Assembly: GCF_900109095.1 (NCBI RefSeq)
Contig: NZ_FNYZ01000001.1
Span: 248,001-312,000 of the forward strand
Direction of reading: 5' to 3'
From: Sphingobium sp. AP50
GTDB lineage: Bacteria > Pseudomonadota > Alphaproteobacteria > Sphingomonadales > Sphingomonadaceae
Length of the DNA: 64,000 nt
A program made the position numbers and the translations under genes. This document shows positions 17,662 to 26,265 of the stretch, one piece after another (position 1 is the first letter of the stretch; each line of letters opens with the position of its first letter). The notes beneath the pieces are model-generated. The model did not search any database and was not told the origin of the DNA. It was given only the letters and a program-made list of their open reading frames with translations.

Positions 17662-18417
17662 ATGTCAGGAACGACCGTCCACAAAGGTGTGGACGGCGCG
17701 CGAAGGGGTGTCGCCATGGTTGGCTTGCGAGTGATGCCGTCTCTGCCGGATTTGACGGCCGAGAAGCGGGCGGAAATCCGTCAGGCTTGTGGCTTTGCCT
17801 GTGTGCGCTGCGGCGTCACGATTTACCGCTATCTGGGGCTGCCCGACGGGCCGGGGGCGACGCTGCTATGCCCGACCTGCCATGGACTGGTCGAGGAAGG
17901 CCGGCTGACCGCGACGCAGGTCCACAGTTTCCACGCCAATCCGGTGGTGCGCCAGCGGCATTTCGCCCGTGACCGCCTGCCCTTTTCGGCGGAATTGCCG
18001 CAACTGATCGTCGGCGGATCGCGACTGCTGCGCGACACGCCGATCCCGATCACGCTGGAAGGCGAACCGATCCTGATGTTCGCGCCGCCCCGGCGGACCA
18101 ATGGCGCGACCCGCATCAGCGTGCGCCTGGGCGCGCCGGATGGCGAAGCGATGCAGGTGATCGACGGCAATGAATGGAAGCCCAGCGACGGCGGCTGGCA
18201 CTTCCTGCTGCGCGGCGATCGCTATTCGATGATGGCCGCGCGCGGGGATGGCCTGTGCGTGCTGCGGATCGTGGCGCGCAATCGCATCGCGGTCGAACAT
18301 CTGCGCACCACAATCAAGGGCCGCCGGCTGGAAATCACACCCGACTGGCTGGAGATTGACGGCAAACGCTATGTCGATCGCATCGGCAGCGGCACGCTGA
18401 TCGGGCTGGAGCTTTGA
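17662..18417 (+). CDS. HNH-like zinc-ribbon protein of unknown function
   Basis: The 251-residue protein has an N-terminal HNH-type zinc knuckle: ACGFACVRCGVTIYRYLG, then LLCPTCHGLVEEGRLT. The CxxC pairs are kept, but the central catalytic histidine positions of HNH nucleases are replaced (YRYLG region), so nuclease activity is doubtful. The remaining 150 residues are beta-rich and unrecognised, ending in repeated DGKRYVDRIGSGTLIGLEL. ATG 17662 follows GAGGACGCC. A later ATG at 17737 is possible. Confidence 0.6.
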   Translation: MSGTTVHKGVDGARRGVAMVGLRVMPSLPDLTAEKRAEIRQACGFACVRCGVTIYRYLGLPDGPGATLLCPTCHGLVEEGRLTATQVHSFHANPVVRQRHFARDRLPFSAELPQLIVGGSRLLRDTPIPITLEGEPILMFAPPRRTNGATRISVRLGAPDGEAMQVIDGNEWKPSDGGWHFLLRGDRYSMMAARGDGLCVLRIVARNRIAVEHLRTTIKGRRLEITPDWLEIDGKRYVDRIGSGTLIGLEL

Positions 18418-18440
18418 CAGGAATTCACTCTGCCCATGAA

Positions 18441-18544
18441 CCGTTCGTGCTGAGTAGGGTCTGAGCTTGTCGAAGACCCGTATCGAAGCACCGATCCTTC
18501 GATACGCCATTTCGACAAGCTCAATGGCTACTCAGGACGAACGG
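18441..18544. repeat. Palindromic repeat family A, copy 1 (104 bp)
   Basis: The outer arms CCGTTCGTGCTGAGTAG (18441-18457) and CTACTCAGGACGAACGG (18528-18544) pair with one mismatch. Inside are nested arms GAGCTTGTCGAA with TTCGACAAGCTC and CGTATCGAAG with CTTCGATACG. Four related copies occur elsewhere in the window. It lies between convergent genes. Confidence 0.9.
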
Positions 18545-18560
18545 GTTAACGCATCTCACT

Positions 18561-19307
18561 CTAACCGCCGACCTTGATCTCGAACAGTTTCGACCAGTTC
18601 TTGCCGGTGATGAAGACACGGTCGGCCTTCGCATCATAGGCGATGCCGTTGGCCACCGCTTCGCTGTCGGTTGCCCCGGCCGCCTTACGCAGGGCGGCGA
18701 CGTCGATCCAGTCGATGATCGTGCCGGTCGCGGGATCGATCCGGGCGATCTTCGTATCATACCAGATATTGGCCCAGATCTCGCCCTTCACATATTCCAG
18801 TTCGTTGAGCCGATCGACCGGCCGACCGTTCCAGCGGACGGTGATGCGGCGCTCCTCGGCCAGACTGTCGGGGTCGAGGAAGCGGATTTGCGCGGTACCG
18901 TCGCTCATGATCAGGCTGTGCCCGTCCTGCGTCATGCCCCAGCCCTCGCCATCATAGCGAAAACCCGAAACCGGCGTAAAATCCGCTAGCTTCCAGACGA
19001 AGCCCTGCCCGTGGCGCCAGGTCAGGCTGACCAGCCGGTCCTTCCAGTTGACGATGCCCTCGCCGAAATAGGGGCGTTCGATGACGCGGCGTTGCAGCAC
19101 CTTGCCAGTCCGCAGCGCGACCTTGCGGATTTCCGACTGGCCCTCCAGCCCGGTGCTCTCATAAAGCGCGCCGTCGAGATAGAAGAGCCCCTCGGTAAAG
19201 GCGGACGTGTCGTGCGGATAGCTGCGCACCAGTTTCCACGGCGTGTCGGCCTGCGCCGGCGAAATAAGGACGAGCGCGCTGACAAGCGCGAGAGCAAGAC
19301 GCTTCAT
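18561..19307 (-). CDS. Glutaminyl-peptide cyclotransferase (plant/bacterial type)
   Basis: The 248-residue exported protein has a signal peptide (to QADTPW) and the glutamine cyclotransferase beta-propeller: YPHDTSAFTEGLFYLDGALYEST, FGEGIVNWKDRLVSLTW, EGWGMTQDGHSLIMSDG and LNELEYVKGEIWANIWYD. These enzymes convert N-terminal glutamine to pyroglutamate in the periplasm. The start ATG overlaps the ygfZ stop by four bases, so the two form an operon. Confidence 0.92.
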   Translation of the reverse strand: MKRLALALVSALVLISPAQADTPWKLVRSYPHDTSAFTEGLFYLDGALYESTGLEGQSEIRKVALRTGKVLQRRVIERPYFGEGIVNWKDRLVSLTWRHGQGFVWKLADFTPVSGFRYDGEGWGMTQDGHSLIMSDGTAQIRFLDPDSLAEERRITVRWNGRPVDRLNELEYVKGEIWANIWYDTKIARIDPATGTIIDWIDVAALRKAAGATDSEAVANGIAYDAKADRVFITGKNWSKLFEIKVGG

Positions 19308-20041
19308 TCCGCCGCCTGGCTTTCGATCGCGGCGGCCAGCCAGCCGGGCAGGGTGGCGGGATCGATGCTTTCGACCCGGCGCAGTTCGATCGACAGGCCG
19401 ACATCTTCCAGTGCAGCGCGCTGGCGTTTCTCATCGGCGGCCGCCAGCGGCACGGCGACCAGACGGCGGCTCACCTTGTTGCGGTAATGCATGCGCGCAG
19501 TATTCTCCTGGCCGACATAGCAGCCCTTGTCATAATCGACGCCGTTCAGCTCTTCCGCATTGGTTTCGAGCCACAATATCTGGTCCTGCCCCAGTTCGGC
19601 CACCCCTTCGAAAATGCCAAGCGACAGCCGATGGGCACGAAGGGGCGCGGACGCATCCCCCTCACCGGCCGGCGCGATCCAGCGATGGCCAAGCGCGGGC
19701 AGGCGTGGATCATGCGGCTGGTCGGCCGCATCCAGCGACCAGTGCACCGCCAGCGATTCGTCGCGCGCGATCACCACCTTGCGGCGCAGGCGATACAGGG
19801 TCAGGCGCTTGGCCAGCATATCCGCCTGCTCAGCCTCGCAATCGATCAGCACATCGTCGCCGTCGCTCCACAGGATGAAGTCGAACAGCGCCTTGCCCTG
19901 CGGCGTCAGCAGCCCCGTCCAGCGCGGTTCGCCTTGCGCCAGCTTCACCACGTCGCGGGTCAGCAGGCCCTGAAGGAAGGGGCGGGCTTCCTCGCCCGAA
20001 ATTCGTAAGAGCGCGCGGTTGCGCAGGGTGGTGCCGGTCAT
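19304..20041 (-). CDS. ygfZ: YgfZ/GcvT-family iron-sulfur cluster assembly factor
   Basis: The 245-residue folate-binding protein has the family hallmark KGCYVGQE near residue 175, containing the essential cysteine, and the N-terminal block LLRISGEEARPFLQGLLTRD. YgfZ supports Fe-S enzymes such as MiaB, using tetrahydrofolate. I chose ATG 20041 (MTGTTLRNRALL). The frame stays open far upstream over the next gene, but that is a shadow. The divergent dihydroorotase gene starts 67 bp away. Confidence 0.93.
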   Translation of the reverse strand: MTGTTLRNRALLRISGEEARPFLQGLLTRDVVKLAQGEPRWTGLLTPQGKALFDFILWSDGDDVLIDCEAEQADMLAKRLTLYRLRRKVVIARDESLAVHWSLDAADQPHDPRLPALGHRWIAPAGEGDASAPLRAHRLSLGIFEGVAELGQDQILWLETNAEELNGVDYDKGCYVGQENTARMHYRNKVSRRLVAVPLAAADEKRQRAALEDVGLSIELRRVESIDPATLPGWLAAAIESQAAE

Positions 20042-20107
20042 CGGCTTTAGGTAGGACACTCCCGCACAACATCCAAGCCGTCCCGGCCGAGAAGAGAGTC
20101 GAAAGCC

Positions 20108-21439
20108 ATGACCCAGACCTATGACCTGATCCTCAAGAACGGCACCGTCCATACGCCGGGCGGCGCGGAGAGCGTGGATGTGGGCGTGCGCGACGGCAAG
20201 ATCGTAGCGATCGGCACCAGTCTGGGCGATGCTGGCGAAGTGATCGACTGCGCCGGGCTGGACGTGCTGCCCGGCTGCATCGACAGTCAGGTCCATTTCC
20301 GCGAGCCGGGTCTGGAATATAAGGAAGATCTCGAATCGGGCAGCCGCGCGGCGGTGCTGGGCGGCGTCACCGCCGTCTTCGAAATGCCCAACACCAATCC
20401 CAATACCGACACCGCCGACCGGGTGCATGACAAGCTGAAGCGCGCGCATCATCGCATGTGGTGCGACCATGCCTTCTATGTCGGCGCGACGGCGGAAAAT
20501 GCCGAGCAACTCAAGGAACTGGAGCGCATTCCCGGCACGTCGGGGGTGAAAATCTTCATGGGCGCCTCGACCGGCAGCCTGCTGGTGGATGATGACAATG
20601 CGCTGGCCCGCGTGCTGGCAAGCGGCACCCGCCGCGTCGCCATCCATGCCGAGGATGAGACGCGCATGAACGCGCGCAAGGATTATCGCGTGGAGGGCGA
20701 CCCGTCCTCCCACCCGGTCTGGCGCGACGATGAAAGCGCGCTGATCGCGACCAAGCGCATCATCGCGCTCGCCCGCAAGGCGCGCCGCCGCATCCATATC
20801 CTGCACATCACCACGCCGGCCGAACTGGACTATATCGGCCAGAACAAGGATATCGCCACCTGCGAAGTGACGCCCCAGCATCTGACGCTGGCGGGCGAAG
20901 ATGCCTATCCGCGCCTTGGCACCTATGCGCAGATGAACCCGCCGATCCGGTCGGGCGCGCATCGCGACGGGCTGTGGCATTTCCTCAATCAGGGCGTGCC
21001 TGACGTGCTGGGCAGCGACCATGCACCCCACACGATCGAGGAAAAGGCGAAGGCCTATCCCGCCTCGCCCAGCGGCATGCCCGGCGTGCAGACTTTGGTG
21101 CCGCTGCTGCTCAACCATGTGGCGGAAGGGCGGCTGACGCTACGCCGCTTCATCGAACTGACCAGCTCCGGGCCGCAGCGCGTGTTCGGCCTGACCGGCA
21201 AGGGGCGGATCGCGCTCGGCTATGACGCCGACTTCACCGTGGTCGACCTCAAGAAGCGCTGGACCGTGGGCAGCGAATGGCTCGCCTCGCGCTGCAACTG
21301 GTCGCCCTTCGAAGGCATGGACCTGACCGGCAAGGCGATCGGCACCATCATCCGCGGTCACCGCGTGATGTGGGAAGACACGCTCGCCAATGCCGCAGTG
21401 GGCGAACCGGTGCGTTTCGAAGCGACGCAGTTCGCCTGA
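20108..21439 (+). CDS. pyrC: Dihydroorotase-family amidohydrolase
   Basis: The 443-residue protein has the dihydroorotase layout: PGCIDSQVHFREPG (residues 56-69), GGVTAVFEMPNTNP, KIFMGAST with the lysine that is carbamylated in the family, HILHITTP and LGSDHAPHT. The first histidine of the metal HxH motif is glutamine (QVH). A known subgroup of proteobacterial dihydroorotases has this change. Role in pyrimidine synthesis is probable, but a different cyclic amide substrate is possible. Confidence 0.85.
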   Translation: MTQTYDLILKNGTVHTPGGAESVDVGVRDGKIVAIGTSLGDAGEVIDCAGLDVLPGCIDSQVHFREPGLEYKEDLESGSRAAVLGGVTAVFEMPNTNPNTDTADRVHDKLKRAHHRMWCDHAFYVGATAENAEQLKELERIPGTSGVKIFMGASTGSLLVDDDNALARVLASGTRRVAIHAEDETRMNARKDYRVEGDPSSHPVWRDDESALIATKRIIALARKARRRIHILHITTPAELDYIGQNKDIATCEVTPQHLTLAGEDAYPRLGTYAQMNPPIRSGAHRDGLWHFLNQGVPDVLGSDHAPHTIEEKAKAYPASPSGMPGVQTLVPLLLNHVAEGRLTLRRFIELTSSGPQRVFGLTGKGRIALGYDADFTVVDLKKRWTVGSEWLASRCNWSPFEGMDLTGKAIGTIIRGHRVMWEDTLANAAVGEPVRFEATQFA

Positions 21440-21446
21440 CGCCTGT

Positions 21447-22358
21447 TTACTCGAAGAAAGCGACGGCGCGGACCTCGATACTGGATCGGGTCCGCGTGTC
21501 GGGCAGGCTGCTGTCGTGGAAAGCGGTATGCGGACAGCGCCATGTCACATCATGGTCGCTGTCCTGAAATTTGAACAGCAGCACATCGTCCGCCGCCATG
21601 TTCGAAAAATACCACCAGCGATGCCGGTCGCGATGGCGGAAGATGGAGGCGGCGATCATCTGATCCTCGCCATCGACCGGCACGGTCAGCGCCTCGCCGG
21701 TCGGCAATTCGTCCACCACGAACAAAGTGTTGGACGTCGCTTCCTCATCCGACACGGTGCGCCCGTCGCACACCGCCAGCGGCCAGTCCTGCGGGCCGGG
21801 TGAGAAGGTTCGCCAGAAACTGAAGCAGACAGACCGTCTATAGCCCGGACCATCGGGGAAAGCGGCGGCATAGGCCCGCTCGGCCGCGCGCCGTCCGGTA
21901 ATCTCATTATAATCGACATGTGCTTCGCCGGCCGGCGGCTGGATGCCGCCTTCATGGCGATAATTTTCCACCTTCTCCTGCGCCCGCGCGGTCAGGTCGG
22001 CCGAGGTGCGGATCATCCACCCGCCCGCCGACACGCAGGAGGCGCCGGTCAGCGCCTGTATCGCCGCCTCGCATTCGCGCAGATAGAGGCGATCGACCTC
22101 TTCCTTGTCGAAGAAATCGCGGATCGCGCTGCGATGTCGACCCAGCATGAAGCCATGGGTGTCGAATTCGAAATGATCGCGGATCGGCATCCCGTCGCGC
22201 ACCATCATGCGATGGTCGCTATAGGTGCCGGTGTTGATTTCCACCCCTTGCGACACATAGCGCCGCGTGACGAAATCGCCCTCGTCCAGATAGCGGATCA
22301 GCGCGGGTGCCTGCCGCGCGCTGTCCTCAATATCCTCGGTTCTGGCCAGCGTCGCCAT
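21447..22358 (-). CDS. CmcJ/NvfI-type Fe(II)/2-oxoglutarate-dependent oxygenase-like protein
   Basis: The 303-residue protein matches the CmcJ/NvfI family. It has an H147-x-D149 iron motif (EAHVDYNEIT), VCFSFWRTFSPGPQDWPLAVCD, WWYFSNM and LLFKFQDSD, and a distal histidine H277 in RCPHTAFHD with a nearby arginine. Characterised relatives are fungal meroterpenoid oxygenases and cephamycin CmcJ. The start is ATG 22358, sharing a base with the aldehyde dehydrogenase stop (TGATG), so it is translationally coupled as the last gene of the ligF-like operon. The substrate is unknown. Confidence 0.8.
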   Translation of the reverse strand: MATLARTEDIEDSARQAPALIRYLDEGDFVTRRYVSQGVEINTGTYSDHRMMVRDGMPIRDHFEFDTHGFMLGRHRSAIRDFFDKEEVDRLYLRECEAAIQALTGASCVSAGGWMIRTSADLTARAQEKVENYRHEGGIQPPAGEAHVDYNEITGRRAAERAYAAAFPDGPGYRRSVCFSFWRTFSPGPQDWPLAVCDGRTVSDEEATSNTLFVVDELPTGEALTVPVDGEDQMIAASIFRHRDRHRWWYFSNMAADDVLLFKFQDSDHDVTWRCPHTAFHDSSLPDTRTRSSIEVRAVAFFE

Positions 22359-23794
22359 CACGCCACCTCTTCGGGCAGCGCGCCGATCACCGACTTGACC
22401 TCCAGAAACTCTTCCAGCCCGAACTTGCCGAATTCCCGGCCATTGCCCGATTGCTTGTAGCCGCCAAAGGGCATGTCGAAGGCAAGCCCGCCCGCATTCA
22501 CGAACACCGCGCCCGCCCGAATCCGGCTGACGAATTTGCGGGCACGGGCCGGGTCGCCGGCAACATAGGCGCCCAGACCATAGGGGGTGTCATTGGCGAT
22601 GCGGATCGCATCCTCGTCATCCTCATAGGGCATCAGGACCAACACGGGACCGAAAATCTCTTCCTTCGCGATCGTCATGTCCGGCGTCACATTGGCGAAG
22701 ACGGTCGGCTGCACATAGCTGCCGGCTTCCAGCCCCTCGGGCCGCCCGGTGCCGCCGGTGATCAGCGTGGCGCCTTCGTCGATGCCGGTCTGGATCAGGC
22801 CCTGAATCCGGTCCCATTGCCGCTGGCTGACGACCGGGCCGATATGATCGCCCTCCGCCTGCGGATCGCCGACCTTCTTGGCGGCGAACAGCGCGCCGAC
22901 CTTCTGTGCCGCTTCGTCATGTTGCGACCGGTGGACCAGCATGCGGGTAGGGGCCACGCAACTCTGGCCGCTATTGAGCAGCACGCCGCCCACGCCGCCC
23001 GGCAGCGCCACGTCCAGCGGCGTCCCTTCCAGGATGATGTTGGGCGACTTGCCGCCCAGTTCCTGTGCGACACGCTTCACCGTATCGGCGGCATTTTTCG
23101 CCACCATGATGCCCGCGCGGGTCGATCCGGTGAAGCTCACCATGTCGATATCGGGATGTTTCGCGAGCGCGGTGCCCACGCCTTCGCCATCGCCTTGCAC
23201 CAGATTGAAGACGCCGGCCGGCACGCCCGCCGCCTCCAGTATTTCGGCGAAGATCGCGGCGCAGCTTGGCGCCTCTTCGGATGGCTTCAGGATCATGGTG
23301 CAACCCGCCGCCAGCGCCGGGCCAACCTTGGCCACGATCTGGTTCATCGGCCAGTTCCACGGCGTGATCAGCGCCACCACGCCGATCGGCTCGCGCACCA
23401 CGCGATTGTCGCCGATCTTCTCGCTGAATTCGTAATTTTTGAGCGCCGCCAGCGCCTGCCCCAGATGGCCAAGGCCCGATCCCGCCTGCGCCGTCTGGGC
23501 GATGGAGATGGGACAGCCCATTTCGGTCGCGATGGCGCGGGCGATATCGGGCACGCGCTTCTGATATTCAGCGATGATGCGTTCCAGCAGCGCGACGCGC
23601 TCCTCCCGGCCGGTCAGCGAAAATGTCTCGAACGCGCGGCGGGCGGCGATCACGGCTGCGTCCACATCGGCGGCCGTGCCCAATATCAGGTCGGCGGCGC
23701 TCTGGTCGGTGGCGGGATTGATGACGGCGATGGTACGACCGCCCTGGCTGTCGACCCACTGGCCATCGATATAATGCTGGAGCGTATTGGGCAT
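22358..23794 (-). CDS. NAD(P)-dependent aldehyde dehydrogenase
   Basis: The 478-residue enzyme has the family residues Asn147 (TPWNWP), Glu245 (QELGGKSP), the FTGSTRAG loop and catalytic Cys279 (NSGQSCV). It oxidises an aldehyde to an acid. It lies between the LigG-like and CmcJ-like genes. In Sphingobium beta-aryl ether catabolism an aldehyde dehydrogenase turns vanilloyl acetaldehyde into vanilloyl acetate, so this is a candidate for that step. That assignment is inference from context. ATG 23794 was preferred to an upstream in-frame start. Confidence 0.92.
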   Translation of the reverse strand: MPNTLQHYIDGQWVDSQGGRTIAVINPATDQSAADLILGTAADVDAAVIAARRAFETFSLTGREERVALLERIIAEYQKRVPDIARAIATEMGCPISIAQTAQAGSGLGHLGQALAALKNYEFSEKIGDNRVVREPIGVVALITPWNWPMNQIVAKVGPALAAGCTMILKPSEEAPSCAAIFAEILEAAGVPAGVFNLVQGDGEGVGTALAKHPDIDMVSFTGSTRAGIMVAKNAADTVKRVAQELGGKSPNIILEGTPLDVALPGGVGGVLLNSGQSCVAPTRMLVHRSQHDEAAQKVGALFAAKKVGDPQAEGDHIGPVVSQRQWDRIQGLIQTGIDEGATLITGGTGRPEGLEAGSYVQPTVFANVTPDMTIAKEEIFGPVLVLMPYEDDEDAIRIANDTPYGLGAYVAGDPARARKFVSRIRAGAVFVNAGGLAFDMPFGGYKQSGNGREFGKFGLEEFLEVKSVIGALPEEVA

Positions 23795-23805
23795 GATGAA
23801 TGTCC

Positions 23806-24627
23806 TTATGCGGGAAGAAGGCCGAGTTCGGCGTCGGTGGCGGGCGTGCCCCATTTGTCGCGCGGCGGCAGGGGGCGGCTGTCCCAGGGCGGATCGAGCG
23901 TGAAGCTGGAGATGGTGCGGCCTTCGGGCAGGCGTCCGTTGCCGCCACCCTGGCTATAATCATAATAAAGCGTCATCAGTTCGCGATGGCCGTGATGTCG
24001 CTGCGCCACCGGATGGGCCAGACAGGCATCGCGCCAGCGCAGCAGCCGGGTCAGATGCTGCGGGATCTGATAGGCTTCATAATAATCGAGGAACCACAGC
24101 CGCTTGAACATCGGCGTGAAGGCGACCTCCGCCCAGCCGAACCGGTCGAACAGAAAATCCCCGTCCGGCGCATAATGGCGCAGAAATTCGTCCAGCCGCG
24201 CATATTGGGCGTCGATCTCGGCCTTGTGCTCATCGCGCTTCGCCGGGTCGCGGTTCAGGATCATGCGATATCCTGCCCCGGTATATTGCCCGTCGGTCGC
24301 GCACAGCATCGCCTCGACCGCATGTTCATAGGGGTCTTGCCGCGCCACCGGCGGATCGGGAAAGCGATCCTCGAAATAGCGCATGATGACCATGCTTTCC
24401 TTCAGCGTCTCGCCATTTTCCAGTTCCAGCGCGGGCAGCGAAGTGGTCCCGCGCGTCTTGGCGAGCAGCCAGTCGGGCCGGGGTTGCGATATGTCGATCT
24501 CATGATCGGCCATGATGCCGTGCAGCCCCTTCAGATCGAGCAGCAGCTCGATCCGCTCCGAAAAAGGGCAACCGGGGATATGATACATGCGCAATTGCCC
24601 GGCGGGCGGTTCGTCCTGCCAGCCCAT
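23806..24627 (-). CDS. ligG: LigG-like glutathione lyase (omega-type GST)
   Basis: The 273-residue GST has the cysteine motif CPFS (residues 20-23, in YHIPGCPFSERIE) that marks LigG. From memory it shares long blocks with Sphingobium SYK-6 LigG: RPDWLLAKTRGTTSLP, GETLKESMVIMRYFED, RFGWAEVAFTPMFKRLW and YYDYSQGGGNGRLPEGR. LigG removes glutathione from the glutathione adduct left by beta-ether cleavage, releasing beta-hydroxypropiovanillone. It starts three bases after the LigF-like gene stop. This should be confirmed by alignment. Confidence 0.86.
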   Translation of the reverse strand: MGWQDEPPAGQLRMYHIPGCPFSERIELLLDLKGLHGIMADHEIDISQPRPDWLLAKTRGTTSLPALELENGETLKESMVIMRYFEDRFPDPPVARQDPYEHAVEAMLCATDGQYTGAGYRMILNRDPAKRDEHKAEIDAQYARLDEFLRHYAPDGDFLFDRFGWAEVAFTPMFKRLWFLDYYEAYQIPQHLTRLLRWRDACLAHPVAQRHHGHRELMTLYYDYSQGGGNGRLPEGRTISSFTLDPPWDSRPLPPRDKWGTPATDAELGLLPA

Positions 24628-24630
24628 GGA

Positions 24631-25395
24631 TCAGGCCGCCGTCGCGGTGGGGCGGGCTGGCATTTCGCTCTTTGATTTGGCGAACATGGCCTGCGTGGCC
24701 GGCCGGGCATTGATCCGCTCGATCCAGGCGACCAGATGCGGCGTCATGTCCTTGTTGACGATGTCGGCATAGCCAAACTGCATCCCGTTCGCGATCGCGA
24801 AGTTGCAGATATCGGCCAGCGTATAGTCCTCGCCCGCCAGCCACAGGCTTTGCGACAGGCGCTGCTCCAGCCGGTCGATCGATACGCGGATCTTGCGCAT
24901 TTCCTCGTCCAGCACCGCCTGCGGGAATCCGGCGCGGGCGCTGCGCCATTTGGCCTGCTGCTCCGGGACCGGGATATGCTTCAGCTTCTCCTCGAATTCG
25001 GCGTCGGACAATTTGCGCGCCATCGGGCCGATCATCCGTTCCCAGCCGATCGTCGACACGCACCAGCAGAAATATTCGTCCACCCATTTGGTCCAGACGC
25101 GCATCTCCGCAATCTGCACCGGATCGGCCGGGCGCAGGCGCGGCGCATCCGGGAAGGCATCTTCCAGATATTCGCAGATCACGGTCGATTCGGTGATGAT
25201 ATGCCCGTCATGGTCCAGCGCGGGCACTTGCCCCCGCGGATTGATCGCCTTGAACCAGTCCTCATGATGTTCGAACCGGGTCGGGTCGACGAAGCGGGGG
25301 GTGAATTCCAGCCCCTTTTCATACAAAGCCAGCAGGGGTTTCAACGAATTGGCGGCCGGACCGAAGCTGTAGAGCGTCAACATGCGCTGGTTCAT
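24631..25395 (-). CDS. ligF: LigF-like glutathione-dependent beta-etherase
   Basis: The 254-residue GST begins MNQRMLTLYSFGPAANSLKP. From memory it shares with SYK-6 LigF the blocks INPRGQVPAL, TESTVICEYLED, RVWTKWVDEYFCWCVSTIGW and LADICNFAIANG. LigF cleaves the beta-O-4 ether of lignin-derived alpha-keto dimers of one beta configuration, using glutathione. It is the first gene of the minus-strand operon (ligF-like, ligG-like, aldehyde dehydrogenase, CmcJ-like). An alternative ATG lies at 25383. Confidence 0.84.
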   Translation of the reverse strand: MNQRMLTLYSFGPAANSLKPLLALYEKGLEFTPRFVDPTRFEHHEDWFKAINPRGQVPALDHDGHIITESTVICEYLEDAFPDAPRLRPADPVQIAEMRVWTKWVDEYFCWCVSTIGWERMIGPMARKLSDAEFEEKLKHIPVPEQQAKWRSARAGFPQAVLDEEMRKIRVSIDRLEQRLSQSLWLAGEDYTLADICNFAIANGMQFGYADIVNKDMTPHLVAWIERINARPATQAMFAKSKSEMPARPTATAA

Positions 25396-25596
25396 CCTCA
25401 CCTTGTGGTTATGGCGTCTTTGGCGCCTTCGAGTGGGAAAGTGGCTGGCGTTCCGGCGGGTCGCAAGGCCTCTGTCGATACTATCAGCGCCACTACCCGG
25501 CACCTTAACCTGTCAGTTTCAATGATAGCGCCGCCACTCGTCTTGCAGCGGCGGCAAGCCTTTGCTCTGCATGGGGAAAGACATTTGGAGAGGAAG
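25396..25596. promoter_or_regulatory. Divergent control region of the beta-aryl ether cluster
   Basis: This 201-bp region separates the two divergent operons. The sequence CGCCACT occurs twice (25488-25494 and 25532-25538), each preceded by ATCAG or GATAG, and GATACTATC (25477-25485) is a short palindrome. These could be operator parts. I could not assign firm -35 and -10 elements. Confidence 0.4.
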
Positions 25597-26265
25597 ATGC
25601 TGGAACTGCTGACGTCGGAAACACCCAATGGCTGGAAAGTCGCGATCCTGCTGGAGGAACTGGGTGTGCCCTATCAGGTGACGCCGATATCGCTGACCGA
25701 CCGGGTGCAGAAGCAGGACTGGTATGTCGCGCTCAATCCCAATGGCCGCATCCCGACGCTGGTCGATCATGATGCAGGCGACTTTGCCATCTTCGAATCC
25801 GGCGCGATCCTGCTCTATCTGGCGGAGAAGTTCGGGCGGTTCATCCCCACGGAAGCGCAGGATCGCAGCCGGGTGATCCAATGGGTGATGTGGCAGATGT
25901 CCGGCCTTGGCCCGATGATGGGGCAGGCGACCGTCTTCACCCGCTATTTCGACGAAAAATTGCCTTCGGTGATCGATCGCTATGTCCGCGAAAGCCAGCG
26001 CCTGTTCGGCGTCATGGACGCGCGCCTTGCCGATAATGATTATCTGGTCGGCGATTATTCGATCGCCGATATCGCCTGCTTCCCCTGGATACGCGGCCAT
26101 GACTGGGCCGGTGTGGACATGGGCGGCTTTCCCCACCTTCAGCGCTGGTTCGAAAGAATTTCAGCGCGGCCCGCGGTGCAGCGCGGGCTCCTTATCCCCA
26201 CGCCGCCAACGCCCGAAGAGATGGCGGAAAAGACCACCAAGCAAGGAAAGACCATTCTCGCGTGA
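25597..26265 (+). CDS. Nu-class glutathione S-transferase (YfcG/YghU-like)
   Basis: The 222-residue protein begins MLELLTSETPNGWKVAILLE. Thr9 and Asn11 of the T-P-N-G segment match the conserved active-site residues of Nu-class GSTs such as E. coli YfcG. NPNGRIPTLVDHD, SGAILLYLAEKFG and DYSIADIACFPWI are also typical. In Novosphingobium a Nu-class GST is known to act as a glutathione lyase in beta-ether breakdown. Its position opposite the ligF/ligG-like operon supports such a role. ATG 25597 follows GGAGAGGA. Confidence 0.8.
   Translation: MLELLTSETPNGWKVAILLEELGVPYQVTPISLTDRVQKQDWYVALNPNGRIPTLVDHDAGDFAIFESGAILLYLAEKFGRFIPTEAQDRSRVIQWVMWQMSGLGPMMGQATVFTRYFDEKLPSVIDRYVRESQRLFGVMDARLADNDYLVGDYSIADIACFPWIRGHDWAGVDMGGFPHLQRWFERISARPAVQRGLLIPTPPTPEEMAEKTTKQGKTILA

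Noticed and set aside
22307-23959. 550-codon plus-strand frame over the aldehyde dehydrogenase
   Set aside because: Antisense shadow; the minus-strand product has all catalytic residues.
23806-26265. Identification of one of the three GSTs as LigE/LigP
   Set aside because: None has the LigE-type sequence as I recall it; they fit LigG, LigF and Nu-class patterns instead.
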